NCBI RefSeq assembly: GCF_051020765.1
Contig: NW_027469177.1
Coordinates: forward strand, 186,001 to 250,000
Origin: Lasioglossum baleicum
Lineage: Eukaryota; Arthropoda; Insecta; Hymenoptera; Halictidae
Reading direction: 5' to 3'
DNA length: 64,000 nucleotides
Below the pieces are notes generated by a model. That model worked only from the letters and a program-made list of their open reading frames with translations, searched no databases and was not told the DNA's origin. Position numbers and translations under genes: made by a program. This document shows, one piece after another, positions 1-11,511 of this stretch; position 1 is the stretch's first letter, and the number at the start of each line of letters is the position of its first letter.

Positions 1-48
1 CGCACGTGTTTTTGCTCGACTAGCCATGCGCATCCCAAAAAACCTGCA

Positions 49-72
49 CATGCGCATCCCAAAAAACCTGCG
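49..72 (+). repeat. Unit B, 24-bp monomer (reference copy)
   Basis: Consensus B copy: CATGCGCATCCC, then AAAAAA, then CCTGCG, repeating every 24 bp. Two main subtypes are AAAAAA (as here) and ACAAAA (for example 97-115, truncated). Recurrent variants are AAAAAATCTGCG, CTGCACATG, CTACGCATG, CTGCGTATG, GCATGTGCATC, GCATGCACATC, GCATACGCATC, CATCTCAAAAAA and ACAAGACC. Two adjacent B units create the perfect 12-bp palindrome TGCGCATGCGCA. B shares the string CCTGCG...ATGC...ATCC with unit A, which suggests a common ancestral core. Confidence 0.96.
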
Positions 73-80
73 CATGCGCA
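69..80. promoter_or_regulatory. TGCGCATGCGCA palindrome at B/B joints (NRF1-type site)
   Basis: Each B/B joint without a CpG or flanking variant makes TGCGCATGCGCA. It is a perfect 12-bp palindrome and an exact match to the NRF1 consensus YGCGCAYGCGCR known from animals. The first copy is at 69-80, and it recurs through all B runs. Variants CTGCACATGCGC, CTGCGTATGCGC, GCATGTGCATC and GCATGCACATC break one half-site. Whether the host encodes an NRF1 orthologue is unknown. The tract is also strictly alternating pyrimidine-purine. Confidence 0.45.
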
Positions 81-96
81 TCCCACAAGACCTGCG

Positions 97-116
97 CATG
101 CGCATCCCACAAAACC
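97..116 (+). repeat. B-to-A joint (19-bp truncated B)
   Basis: Reference B-to-A joint. The last B unit of a run is an ACAAAA-type unit cut after CATGCGCATCCCACAAAAC (97-115), and A starts with CTCGCACGTG at 116. The join is the same at the other B-to-A switches. One clear length variant lies near 29211-29220, where a C is missing (CAAAACTCGC). Near 43529 and 55551 the joint reads AAAACTTCGC, a substitution. Confidence 0.94.
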
Positions 117-119
117 TCG

Positions 120-125
120 CACGTG
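120..125. promoter_or_regulatory. CACGTG E-box/G-box, once per A unit
   Basis: The palindrome CACGTG occurs in nearly every A unit, full or truncated. It is the canonical E-box bound by MYC/MAX, USF and other bHLH-zip proteins in animals, the CDEI-type core in yeasts, and the plant G-box core. Binding in this host is inferred, not shown. A minority of units have lost it: CACGTC at 20539, 22438, 24345, 25331 and 27440; CACCTG near 44362 and 56380; CACATG near 3705. Confidence 0.5.
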
Positions 126-146
126 TTTTTACTCGACTAGCCTGCG

Positions 147-156
147 GGATGCATCC
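147..156. other. GGATGCATCC palindrome, once per full A unit
   Basis: A 10-bp perfect palindrome, GGATGCATCC, lies in each full-length A unit. It is missing from the 26-bp truncated A before a B run. ATGCAT is an NsiI site and resembles the core of plant RY elements. A few copies are mutated, for example GGATGTATCC near 480, 1789 and 2601, and GGATGGATCC near 62837. No function can be assigned. Confidence 0.6.
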
Positions 157-199
157 TCTCGCACGTGTTTTTACTCGACTACCCTGCGGGATGCATCCT

Positions 200-226
200 C
201 TCGCACGTGTTTTTGCTCGACTAGCC
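200..226 (+). repeat. A-to-B joint (26-bp truncated A)
   Basis: Reference A-to-B joint. An A unit of the TTTTTGCTCG subtype stops after CGACTAGC (200-225) and B begins with CATGCGC at 226. The same breakpoint recurs at every A-to-B switch examined, so the joint arose once and was amplified with the cassette. The last A before a switch is essentially always the TTTTTGCTCG subtype or a one-base derivative: TTTTTGATCG in the right half, TTTTTCCTCG near 15990, GTGTATTTG near 44577. Together with the 19-bp truncated B at the other end, the partial units total 45 bp, which preserves triplet phase through a cassette. Confidence 0.95.
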
Positions 227-510
227 ATGCGCATCCCAAAGAACCTGCGCATGCGCATCCCAAAAAACCTGCGCATGCGCATCCCACAAAACCTGCGTAT
301 GCGCATCCCAAAAAATCTGCGCATGCGCATCCCACAAAACCTGCGCATGCGCATCCCACAAAACCTCGCACGTGTTTGTGCTCGACTAGCCTGCGGGATG
401 CATCCTCTCGCACGTGTTTTTGCTCGACTAGCCTGCGGGATGCATCCTCTCGCACGTGTTTGTGCTCGACTAGCCTGCGGGATGTATCCTCTCGCACGTG
501 TTTTTGCTCG

Positions 511-526
511 ACTAGCCAGTGCGCAT
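511..526 (+). repeat. Frameshifted A-to-B joint with inserted G (24 copies)
   Basis: Here the A-to-B joint reads CTAGCCAGTGCGCATCCC, with one extra G (519) relative to CTAGCCATGCGC. I located the inserted G at 519, 2371, 3509, 5586, 6472, 7772, 9687, 12598, 15265, 15551, 16476, 17642, 20731, 21017, 22504, 22790, 24411, 24697, 25397, 25683, 27506, 27792, 29412 and 35014. None was found right of 35014. The insertion moves the triplet phase by one, so it works as a tracer for block duplications: the number of copies inside a duplication period accounts for that period modulo three. Confidence 0.92.
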
Positions 527-3500
527 CCCAAAAAACCTGCGCATGCGCATCCCAAAAAATCTGCGCATGCGCATCCCACAAAACCTCGCACGTGTTTGTG
601 CTCGACTAGCCTGCGGGATGCATCCTCTCGAACGTGTTTGTGCTCGACTAGCCTGCGGGATGCATCCTCTCGCACGTGTTTGTGCTCGACTAGCCTGCGG
701 GATGCATCCTCTCGAACGTGTTTTTACTCGACTAGCCTGCGGGATGCATCCTCTCGCACGTGTTTTTACTCGACTACCCTGATGGATGCATCCTCTCGCA
801 CGTGTTTTTGCTCGACTAGCCATGCGCATCCCAAAAAACCTGCGCATGCGCATCCCAAAAAACCTACGCATGCGCATCCCAAAAAACCTGCGCATGCGCA
901 TACCACAAAACCTGCGCATGCGCATCCCACAAAACCTGCGCATGCGCATCCCACAAAACCTCGCACGTGTTTTTACTCGACTAGCCTGCGGGATGCATCC
1001 TCTCGCACGTGTTTTTACTCGACTAGCCTGCGGGATGCATCCTCTCGCACGTGTTTTTGCTCGACTAGCCATGCGCATCCCAAAAAACCTGCACATGCGC
1101 ATCCCAAAAAACCTGCGCATGCGCATCCCACAAGACCTGCGCATGCGCATCCCACAAAACCTCGCACGTGTTTGTGCTCGACTAGCCTGCGGGATGCATC
1201 CTCTCGCACGTGTTTGTGCTCGACTAGCCTGCGGGATGCATCCTCTCGCACGTGTTTGTGCTCGACTAGCCTGCGGGATGCATCCTCTCGCACGTGTTTT
1301 TACTCGACTAGCGGGCGGGATGCATCCTCTCGCACGTGTTTTTACTCGACTACCCTGATGGATGCATCCTCTCGCACGTGTTTTTGCTCGACTAGCCATG
1401 CGCATCCCAAAAAACCTGCGCATGCGCATCCCAAAAAACCTACGCATGCGCATCCCAAAAAACCTGCGCATGCGCATCCCACAAAACCTGCGCATGCGCA
1501 TCCCACAAAACCTCGCACGTGTTTTTACTCGACTAGCCTGCGGGATGCATCCTCTCGCACGTGTTTTTACTCGACTAGCCTGCGGGATGCATCCTCTCGC
1601 ACGTGTTTTTGCTCGACTAGCCATGCGCATCCCAAAAAACCTGCACATGCGCATCCCAAAAAACCTGCGCATGCGCATCCCACAAAACCTGCGCATGCGC
1701 ATCCCACAAAACCTCGCACGTGTTTTTACTCGACTAGCCTGCGGGATGCATCCTCTCGCACGTGTTTTTGCTCGGCTAGCTTGCGGGATGTATCCTCTCG
1801 CACGTGTTTTTGCTCGACTAGCCATGCGCATCCCAAAAAACCTGCGCATGCGCATCCCACAAAACCTCGCACGTGTTTTTACTCGACTAGCCTGCGGGAT
1901 GCATCCTCTCGCACGTGTTTTTACTCGACTAGCCTGCGGGATGCATCCTCTCGCACGTGTTTTTACTCGACTAGCCTGCGGGATGCATCGTCTCGCACGT
2001 GTTTTTACTCGACTAGCCTGCGGGATGCATCCTCTCGCACGTGTTTTTGCTCGACTAGCCATGCGCATCCCAAAAAACCTGCGCATGCGCATCCCAAAAA
2101 ACCTGCGCATGCGCATCCCAAAAAATCTGCGCATGCGCATCCCACAAAACCTGCGCATGTGCATCCCACAAAACCTCGCACGTGTTTGTGCTCGACTAGA
2201 CTGCGGGATGCATCCTTTCGCACGTGTTTTTACTCGACTAGCCTGCGGGATGCATCCTCTCGCACGTGTTTTTGCTCGACTAGCCTGCGGGATGCATCCT
2301 CTCGCACGTGTTTGTGCTCGACTAGCCTGCGGGATGCATCCTCTCGCACGTGTTTTTGCTCGACTAGCCAGTGCGCATCCCAAAAAACCTGCGCATGCGC
2401 ATCCCAAAAAATCTGCGCATGCGCATCCCACAAAACCTGCGCATGCGCATCCCACAAAACCTGCGTATGCGCATCCCACAAAACCTCGCACGTGTTTTTA
2501 CTCGACTAGCCTGCGGGATGCATCCTCTCGCACGTGTTTTTACTCGACTAGCCTGCGGGATGCATCCTCTCGCACGTGATTTTGCTCGGCTAGCTTGCGG
2601 GATGTATCCTCTCGCACGTGTTTTTGCTCGACTAGCCATGCGCATCCCAAAAAACCTGCGCATGCGCATCCCAAAAAAGCTGCGCATGCGCATCCCACAA
2701 AACCTCGCACGTGTTTTTACTCGACTAGCCTGCGGGATGCATCCTCTCGCACGTGTTTTTGCTCGACTAGCCATGCGCATCCCAAAAAACCTGCGCATGC
2801 GCATCCCAAAAAATCTGCGCATGCGCATCCCACAAAACCTGCGCATACGCATCCCACAAAACCTCGCACGTGTTTGTGCTCGACTAGCCTGCGGGATGCA
2901 TCCTCTCGCACGTGTTTTTACTCGACTAGCCTGCGGGATGCATCCTCTCGCACGTGTTTTTACTCGACTACCCTGATGGATGCATCCTCTCGCACGTGTT
3001 TTTGCTCGACTAGCCATGCGCATCCCAAAAAACCTGCGCATGCGCATCCCAAAAAACCTACGCATGCGCATCCCAAAAAACCTGCGCATGCGCATACCAC
3101 AAAACCTGCGCATGCGCATCCCACAAAACCTGCGCATGCGCATCCCACAAAACCTCGCACGTGTTTTTACTCGACTAGCCTGCGGGATGCATCCTCTCGC
3201 ACGTGTTTTTACTCGACTAGCCTGCGGGATGCATCCTCTCGCACGTGTTTTTGCTCGACTAGCCATGCGCATCCCAAAAAACCTGCACATGCGCATCCCA
3301 AAAAACCTGCGCATGCGCATCCCACAAGACCTGCGCATGCGCATCCCACAAAACCTCGCACGTGTTTGTGCTCGACTAGCCTGCGGGATGCATCCTCTCG
3401 CACGTGTTTTTGCTCGACTAGCCTGCGGGATGCATCCTCTCGCACGTGTTTGTGCTCGACTAGCCTGCGGGATGTATCCTCTCGCACGTGTTTTTGCTCG

Positions 3501-6500
3501 ACTAGCCAGTGCGCATCCCAAAAAACCTGCGCATGCGCATCCCAAAAAATCTGCGCATGCGCATCCCACAAAACCTCGCACGTGTTTGTGCTCGACTAGC
3601 CTGCGGGATGCATCCTCTCGCACGTGTTTGTGCTCGACTAGCCTGCGGGATGCATCCTCTCGCACGTGTTTGTGCTCGACTAGCCTGCGGGATGCATCCT
3701 CTCGCACATGTTTTTACTCGACTAGCCTGCGGGATGCATCCTCTCGCACGTGTTTTTACTCGACTACCCTGATGGATGCATCCTCTCGCACGTGTTTTTG
3801 CTCGACTAGCCATGCGCATCCCAAAAAACCTGCGCATGCGCATCCCAAAAAACCTACGCATGCGCATCCCAAAAAACCTGCGCATGCGCATCCCACAAAA
3901 CCTGCGCATGCGCATCCCACAAAACCTGCGCATGCGCATCCCACAAAACCTCGCACGTGTTTTTACTCGACTAGCCTGCGGGATGCATCCTCTCGCACGT
4001 GTTTTTACTCGACTAGCCTGCGGGATGCATCCTCTCGCACGTGTTTTTGCTCGACTAGCCATGCGCATCCCAAAAAACCTGCACATGCGCATCCCAAAAA
4101 ACCTGCGCATGCGCATCCCACAAAACCTGCGCATGCGCATCCCACAAAACCTCGCACGTGTTTTTACTCGACTAGCCTGCGGGATGCATCCTCTCGCACG
4201 TGTTTTTGCTCGGCTAGCTTGCGGGATGTATCCTCTCGCACGTGTTTTTGCTCGACTAGCCATGCGCATCCCAAAAAACCTGCGCATGCGCATCCCAAAA
4301 AACCTGCGCATGCGCATCCCAAAAAATCTGCGCATGCGCATCCCACAAAACCTGCGCATACGCATCCCACAAAACCTCGCACGTGTTTGTGCTCGACTAG
4401 CCTGCGGGATGCATCCTCTCGCACGTGTTTTTACTCGACTAGCCTGCGGGATGCATCCTCTCGCACGTGTTTGTGCTCGACTAGCCTGCGGGATGCATCC
4501 TCTCGCACGTGTTTTTACTCGACTAGCCTGCGGGATGCATCCTCTCGCACGTGTTTTTACTCGACTACCCTGATGGATGCATCCTCTCGCACGTGTTTTT
4601 GCTCGACTAGCCATGCGCATCCCAAAAAACCTGCGCATGCGCATCCCAAAAAACCTACGCATGCGCATCCCAAAAAACCTGCGCATGCGCATCCCACAAA
4701 ACCTGCGCATGCGCATCCCACAAAACCTCGCACGTGTTTTTACTCGACTAGCCTGCGGGATGCATCCTCTCGCACGTGTTTTTACTCGACTAGCCTGCGG
4801 GATGCATCCTCTCGCACGTGTTTTTGCTCGACTAGCCATGCGCATCCCAAAAAACCTGCACATGCGCATCCCAAAAAACCTGCGCATGCGCATCCCACAA
4901 AACCTGCTCATGCGCATCCCACAAAACCTCGCACGTGTTTTTACTCGACTAGCCTGCGGGATGCATCCTCTCGCACGTGTTTTTGCTCGGCTAGCTTGCG
5001 GGATGTATCCTCTCGCACGTGTTTTTGCTCGACTAGCCATGCGCATCCCAAAAAACCTGCGCATGCGCATCCCACAAAACCTCGCACGTGTTTTTACTCG
5101 ACTAGCCTGCGGGATGCATCCTCTCGCACGTGTTTTTACTCGACTAGCCTGCGGGATGCATCCTCTCGCACGTGTTTTTACTCGACTAGCCTGCGGGATG
5201 CATCGTCTCGCACGTGTTTTTACTCGACTAGCCTGCGGGATGCATCCTCTCGCACGTGTTTTTGCTCGACTAGCCATGCGCATCCCAAAAAACCTGCGCA
5301 TGCGCATCCCAAAAAACCTGCGCATGCGCATCCCAAAAAATCTGCGCATGCGCATCCCACAAAACCTGCGCATGTGCATCCCACAAAACCTCGCACGTGT
5401 TTGTGCTCGACTAGACTGCGGGATGCATCCTTTCGCACGTGTTTTTACTCGACTAGCCTGCGGGATGCATCCTCTCGCACGTGTTTTTGCTCGACTAGCC
5501 TGCGGGATGCATCCTCTCGCACGTGTTTGTGCTCGACTAGCCTGCGGGATGCATCCTCTCGCACGTGTTTTTGCTCGACTAGCCAGTGCGCATCCCAAAA
5601 AACCTGCGCATGCGCATCCCAAAAAATCTGCGCATGCGCATCCCACAAAACCTGCGCATGCGCATCCCACAAAACCTGCGTATGCGCATCCCACAAAACC
5701 TCGCACGTGTTTTTACTCGACTAGCCTGCGGGATGCATCCTCTCGCACGTGTTTTTACTCGACTAGCCTGCGGGATGCATCCTCTCGCACGTGTTTTTAC
5801 TCGACTAGCCTGCGGGATGCATCGTCTCGCACGTGTTTTTACTCGACTAGCCTGCGGGATGCATCCTCTCGCACGTGTTTTTGCTCGACTAGCCATGCGC
5901 ATCCCAAAAAACCTGCGCATGCGCATCCCAAAAAATCTGCGCATGCGCATCCCACAAAACCTGCGCATACGCATCCCACAAAACCTCGCACGTGTTTGTG
6001 CTCGACTAGCCTGCGGGATGCATCCTCTCGCACGTGTTTTTACTCGACTAGCCTGCGGGATGCATCCTCTCGCACGTGTTTTTACTCGACTACCCTGATG
6101 GATGCATCCTCTCGCACGTGTTTTTGCTCGACTAGCCATGCGCATCCCAAAAAACCTGCGCATGCGCATCCCAAAAAACCTACGCATGAGCATCCCAAAA
6201 AACCTGCGCATGCGCATACCACAAAACCTGCGCATGCGCATCCCACAAAACCTGCGCATGCGCATCCCACAAAACCTCGCACGTGTTTTTACTCGACTAG
6301 CCTGCGGGATGCATCCTCTCGCACGTGTTTTTACTCGACTAGCCTGCGGGATGCATCCTCTCGCACGTGTTTTTGCTCGACTAGCCTGCGGGATGCATCC
6401 TCTCGCACGTGTTTGTGCTCGACTAGCCTGCGGGATGTATCCTCTCGCACGTGTTTTTGCTCGACTAGCCAGTGCGCATCCCAAAAAACCTGCGCATGCG

Positions 6501-8600
6501 CATCCCAAAAAATCTGCGCATGCGCATCCCACAAAACCTCGCACGTGTTTGTGCTCGACTAGCCTGCGGGATGCATCCTCTCGCACGTGTTTGTGCTCGA
6601 CTAGCCTGCGGGATGCATCCTCTCGCACGTGTTTGTGCTCGACTAGCCTGCGGGATGCATCCTCTCGCACGTGTTTTTACTCGACTAGCCTGCGGGATGC
6701 ATCCTCTCGCACGTGTTTTTACTCGACTACCCTGATGGATGCATCCTCTCGCACGTGTTTTTGCTCGACTAGCCATGCGCATCCCAAAAAACCTGCGCAT
6801 GCGCATCCCAAAAAACCTACGCATGCGCATCCCAAAAAACATGCGCATGCGCATCCCACAAAACCTGCGCATGCGCATCCCACAAAACCTGCGCATGCGC
6901 ATCCCACAAAACCTCGCACGTGTTTTTACTCGACTAGCCTGCGGGATGCATCCTCTCGCACGTGTTTTTACTCGACTAGCCTGCGGGATGCATCCTCTCG
7001 CACGTGTTTTTGCTCGACTAGCCATGCGCATCCCAAAAAACCTGCACATGCGCATCCCAAAAAACCTGCGCATGCGCATCCCACAAAACCTGCGCATGCG
7101 CATCCCACAAAACCTCGCACGTGTTTTTACTCGACTAGCCTGCGGGATGCATCCTCTCGCACGTGTTTTTGCTCGGCTAGCTTGCGGGATGTATCCTCTC
7201 GCACGTGTTTTTGCTCGACTAGCCATGCGCATCCCAAAAAACCTGCGCATGCGCATCCCACAAAACCTCGCACGTGTTTTTACTCGACTAGCCTGCGGGA
7301 TGCATCCTCTCGCACGTGTTTTTACTCGACTAGCCTGCGGGATGCATCCTCTCGCACGTGTTTTTACTCGACTAGCCTGCGGGATGCATCGTCTCGCACG
7401 TGCTTTTACTCGACTAGCCTGCGGGATGCATCCTCTCGCACGTGTTTTTGCTCGACTAGCCATGCGCATCCCAAAAAACCTGCGCATGCGCATCCCAAAA
7501 AACCTGCGCATGCGCATCCCAAAAAATCTGCGCATGCGCATCCCACAAAACCTGCGCATGTGCATCCCACAAAACCTCGCACGTGTTTGTGCTCGACTAG
7601 ACTGCGGGATGCATCCTTTCGCACGTGTTTTTACTCGACTAGCCTGCGGGATGCATCCTCTCGCACGTGTTTTTGCTCGACTAGCCTGCGGGATGCATCC
7701 TCTCGCACGTGTTTGTGCTCGACTAGCCTGCGGGATGCATCCTCTCGCACGTGTTTTTGCTCGACTAGCCAGTGCGCATCCCAAAAAACCTGCGCATGCG
7801 CATCCCAAAAAATCTGCGCATGCGCATCCCACAAAACCTGCGCATGCGCATCCCACAAAACCTCGCACGTGTTTTTACTCGACTAGCCTGCGGGATGCAT
7901 CCTCTCGCACGTGTTTTTACTCGACTAGCCTGCGGGATGCATCCTCTCGCACGTGTTTTTGCTCGACTAGCCATGCGCATCCCAAAAAACCTGCACATGC
8001 GCATCCCAAAAAACCTGCGCATGCGCATCCCACAAAACCTCGCACGTGTTTTTACTCGACTAGCCTGCGGGATGCATCCTCTCGCACGTGATTTTGCTCG
8101 GCTAGCTTGCGGGATGTATCCTCTCGCACGTGTTTTTGCTCGACTAGCCATGCGCATCCCAAAAAACCTGCGCATGCGCATCCCAAAAAAGCTGCGCATG
8201 CGCATCCCACAAAACCTCGCACGTGTTTTTACTCGACTAGCCTGCGGGATGCATCCTCTCGCACGTGTTTTTACTCGACTAGCCTGCGGGATGCATCCTC
8301 TCGCACGTGTTTTTACTCGACTAGCCTGCGGGATGCATCGTCTCGCACGTGTTTTTACTCGACTAGCCTGCGGGATGCATCCTCTCGCACGTGTTTTTGC
8401 TCGACTAGCCATGCGCATCCCAAAAAACCTGCGCATGCGCATCCCAAAAAATCTGCGCATGCGCATCCCACAAAACCTGCGCATACGCATCCCACAAAAC
8501 CTCGCACGTGTTTGTGCTCGACTAGCCTGCGGGATGCATCCTTTCGCACGTGTTTTTACTCGACTAGCCTGCGGGATGCATACTCTCGCACGTGTTTTTG

Positions 8601-11511
8601 CTCGACTAGCCTGCGGGATGCATCCTCTCGCACGTGTTTTTGCTCGACTAGCCATGCGCATCCCAAAAAACCTGCGCATGCGCATCCCAAAAAATCTGCG
8701 CATGCGCATCCCACAAAACCTGCGCATGTGCATCCCACAAAACCTCGCACGTGTTTGTGCTCGACTAGACTGCGGGATGCATCCTTTCGCACGTGTTTTT
8801 ACTCGACTAGCCTGCGGGATGCATCCTCTCGCACGTGTTTTTGCTCGACTAGCCTGCGGGATGCATCCTCTCGCACGTGTTTGTGCTCGACTAGCCTGCG
8901 GGATGCATCCTCTCGCACGTGTTTTTGCTCGACTAGCCATGCGCATCCCAAAAAACCTGCACATGCGCATCCCAAAAAACCTGCGCATGCGCATCCCACA
9001 AAACCTGCGCATGCGCATCCCACAAAACCTCGCACGTGTTTTTACTCGACTAGCCTGCGGGATGCATCCTCTCGCACGTGTTTTTGCTCGGCTAGCTTGC
9101 GGGATGTATCCTCTCGCACGTGTTTTTGCTCGACTAGCCATGCGCATCCCAAAAAACCTGCGCATGCGCATCCCACAAAACCTCGCACGTGTTTTTACTC
9201 GACTAGCCTGCGGGATGCATCCTCTCGCACGTGTTTTTACTCGACTAGCCTGCGGGATGCATCCTCTCGCACGTGTTTTTACTCGACTAGCCTGCGGGAT
9301 GCATCGTCTCGCACGTGCTTTTACTCGACTAGCCTGCGGGATGCATCCTCTCGCACGTGTTTTTGCTCGACTAGCCATGCGCATCCCAAAAAACCTGCGC
9401 ATGCGCATCCCAAAAAACCTGCGCATGCGCATCCCAAAAAATCTGCGCATGCGCATCCCACAAAACCTGCGCATGTGCATCCCACAAAACCTCGCACGTG
9501 TTTGTGCTCGACTAGACTGCGGGATGCATCCTTTCGCACGTGTTTTTACTCGACTAGCCTGCGGGATGCATCCTCTCGAACGTGTTTTTGCTCGACTAGC
9601 CTGCGGGATGCATCCTCTCGCACGTGTTTGTGCTCGACTAGCCTGCGGGATGCATCCTCTCGCACGTGTTTTTGCTCGACTAGCCAGTGCGCATCCCAAA
9701 AAACCTGCGCATGCGCATCCCAAAAAATCTGCGCATGCGCATCCCACAAAACCTGCGCATGCGCATCCCACAAAACCTGCGTATGCGCATCCCACAAAAC
9801 CTCGCACGTGTTTTTACTCGACTAGCCTGCGGGATGCATCCTCTCGCACGTGTTTTTACTCGACTAGCCTGCGGGATGCATCCTCTCGCACGTGTTTTTG
9901 CTCGACTAGCCATGCGCATCCCAAAAAACCTGCACATGCGCATCCCAAAAAACCTGCGCATGCGCATCCCACAAAACCTCGCACGTGTTTTTACTCGACT
10001 AGCCTGCGGGATGCATCCTCTCGCACGTGATTTTGCTCGGCTAGCTTGCGGGATGTATCCTCTCGCACGTGTTTTTGCTCGACTAGCCATGCGCATCCCA
10101 AAAAACCTGCGCATGCGCATCCCAAAAAAGCTGCGCATGCGCATCCCACAAAACCTCGCACGTGTTTTTACTCGACTAGCCTGCGGGATGCATCCTCTCG
10201 CACGTGTTTTTACTCGACTAGCCTGCGGGATGCATCCTCTCGCACGTGTTTTTACTCGACTAGCCTGCGGGATGCATCGTCTCGCACGTGTTTTTACTCG
10301 ACTAGCCTGCGGGATGCATCCTCTCGCACGTGTTTTTGCTCGACTAGCCATGCGCATCCCAAAAAACCTGCGCATGCGCATCCCAAAAAATCTGCGCATG
10401 CGCATCCCACAAAACCTGCGCATACGCATCCCACAAAACCTCGCACGTGTTTGTGCTCGACTAGCCTGCGGGATGCATCCTTTCGCACGTGTTTTTACTC
10501 GACTAGCCTGCGGGATGCATACTCTCGCACGTGTTTTTGCTCGACTAGCCAGCGGGATGCATCCTCTCGCACGTGTTTTTGCTCGACTAGCCATGCGCAT
10601 CCCAAAAAACCTGCGCATGCGCATCCCAAAAAATCTGCGCATGCGCATCCCACAAAACCTGCGCATGTGCATCCCACAAAACCTCGCACGTGTTTGTGCT
10701 CGACTAGACTGCGGGATGCATCCTTTCGCACGTGTTTTTACTCGACTAGCCTGCGGGATGCATCCTCTCGCACGTGTTTTTGCTCGACTAGCCTGCGGGA
10801 TGCATCCTCTCGCACGTGTTTGTGCTCGACTAGCCTGCGGGATGCATCCTCTCGCACGTGTTTTTACTCGACTAGCCTGCGGGATGCATCCTCTCGCACG
10901 TGTTTTTACTCGACTACCCTGATGGATGCATCCTCTCGCACGTGTTTTTGCTCGACTAGCCATGCGCATCCCAAAAAACCTGCGCATGCGCATCCCAAAA
11001 AACCTGCGCATGCGCATCCCACAAAACCTCGCACGTGTTTTTACTCGCCTAGCCTGCGGGATGCATCCTCTCGCACGTGTTTTTACTCGACTAGCCTGCG
11101 GGATGCATCCTCTCGCACGTGTTTTTGCTCGACTAGCCATGCGCATCCCAAAAAACCTGCACATGCGCATCCCAAAAAACCTGCGCATGCGCATCCCACA
11201 AGACCTGCGCATGCGCATCCCACAAAACCTCGCACGTGTTTTTACTCGACTAGCCTGCGGGATGCATCCTCTCGCACGTGTTTTTACTCGACTACCCTGC
11301 GGGATGCATCCTCTCGCACGTGTTTTTGCTCGACTAGCCATGCGCATCCCAAAAAACCAGCGCATGCGCATCCCAAAAAACCTGCGCATGCGCATCCCAA
11401 TAAACCTGCGCATGCGCATCCCACAAAACCTGCGTATGCGCATCCCACAAAACCTCGCACGTGTTTTTACTCGACTAGCCTGCGGGATGCATCCTCTCGC
11501 ACGTGTTTTTA
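8601..11511. repeat. 2911-bp tandem duplication, copy 1
   Basis: This segment is repeated directly downstream at offset 2911. Matching starts at 8601 (8600 is G, its partner 11511 is A) and ends at 11571, where the partner loses one base. Shared private variants tie the copies together: ACTCGCCTAG near 11045, AACCAGCGC near 11357, CCCAATAAACC near 11397, and GCCAGCGGG near 10549. The segment includes one inserted-G joint at 9687. That accounts for the period being one more than a multiple of three. It also resembles 7772-8792 at offsets of 1915 then 1939, the 24-bp change being one extra B unit. Confidence 0.88.

Larger units (their letters stand above)
116..157 (+). repeat. Unit A, 42-bp monomer (reference copy)
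   Basis: The first complete A unit; the next copy starts at 158. Landmarks are CTCGCACGTG at 116-125, a T5 tract at 126-130, ACTCGACTAG at 131-140 and CCTGCGGGATGCATCCT at 141-157. Three common subtypes differ just after CACGTG: TTTTTACTCG, TTTTTGCTCG and TTTGTGCTCG. Other recurrent variants are CATCGTCTCG and CATCCTTTCG at the unit boundary, GATGTATCC, CTCGGCTAG, and ACCCTGATGG in place of GCCTGCGGG. The unit holds four CpGs in 42 bp. On the + strand one of its three frames is closed by the TAG inside CGACTAG. One minus frame is closed only in the TTTTTACTCG subtype (TAA). Confidence 0.97.
1..8600. repeat. Left block: nested 2.2-3.2 kb duplications
   Basis: Cassettes here are arranged as overlapping duplicated segments. 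About 350-1140 matches 3340-4130 at offset 2990, differing for example at 631 (AACGTG against CACGTG) and 902 (TACCAC against TCCCAC). About 1350-2540 matches 4565-5755 at offset 3215. About 766-1130 matches 2960-3320 at offset 2194. About 2720-3250 matches 5842-6370 at offset 3122. About 3500-4030 matches 6463-6990 at offset 2963. About 5220-5690 matches 7406-7870 at offset 2186. The header variant ACCCTGATGGATGC occurs near 776, 1350, 2969, 3765, 4566, 6091 and 6728, one A unit before a B run. No gene was found. Confidence 0.85.

Noticed and set aside
69..80. Rho-independent terminators or hairpins from the palindromes
   Set aside because: TGCGCATGCGCA and GGATGCATCC are loop-less palindromes without a following U tract. 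They fit dimeric protein sites or Z-DNA better than terminators.
26..2509. Long open reading frames on both strands as protein genes
   Set aside because: Overlapping open frames occur on both strands over the same DNA. They consist only of translated repeats, have no unique N- or C-terminal domain, and are expected from monomer lengths divisible by three. Common variants are non-synonymous in each open frame, and one-base indels break frames in the left domain.
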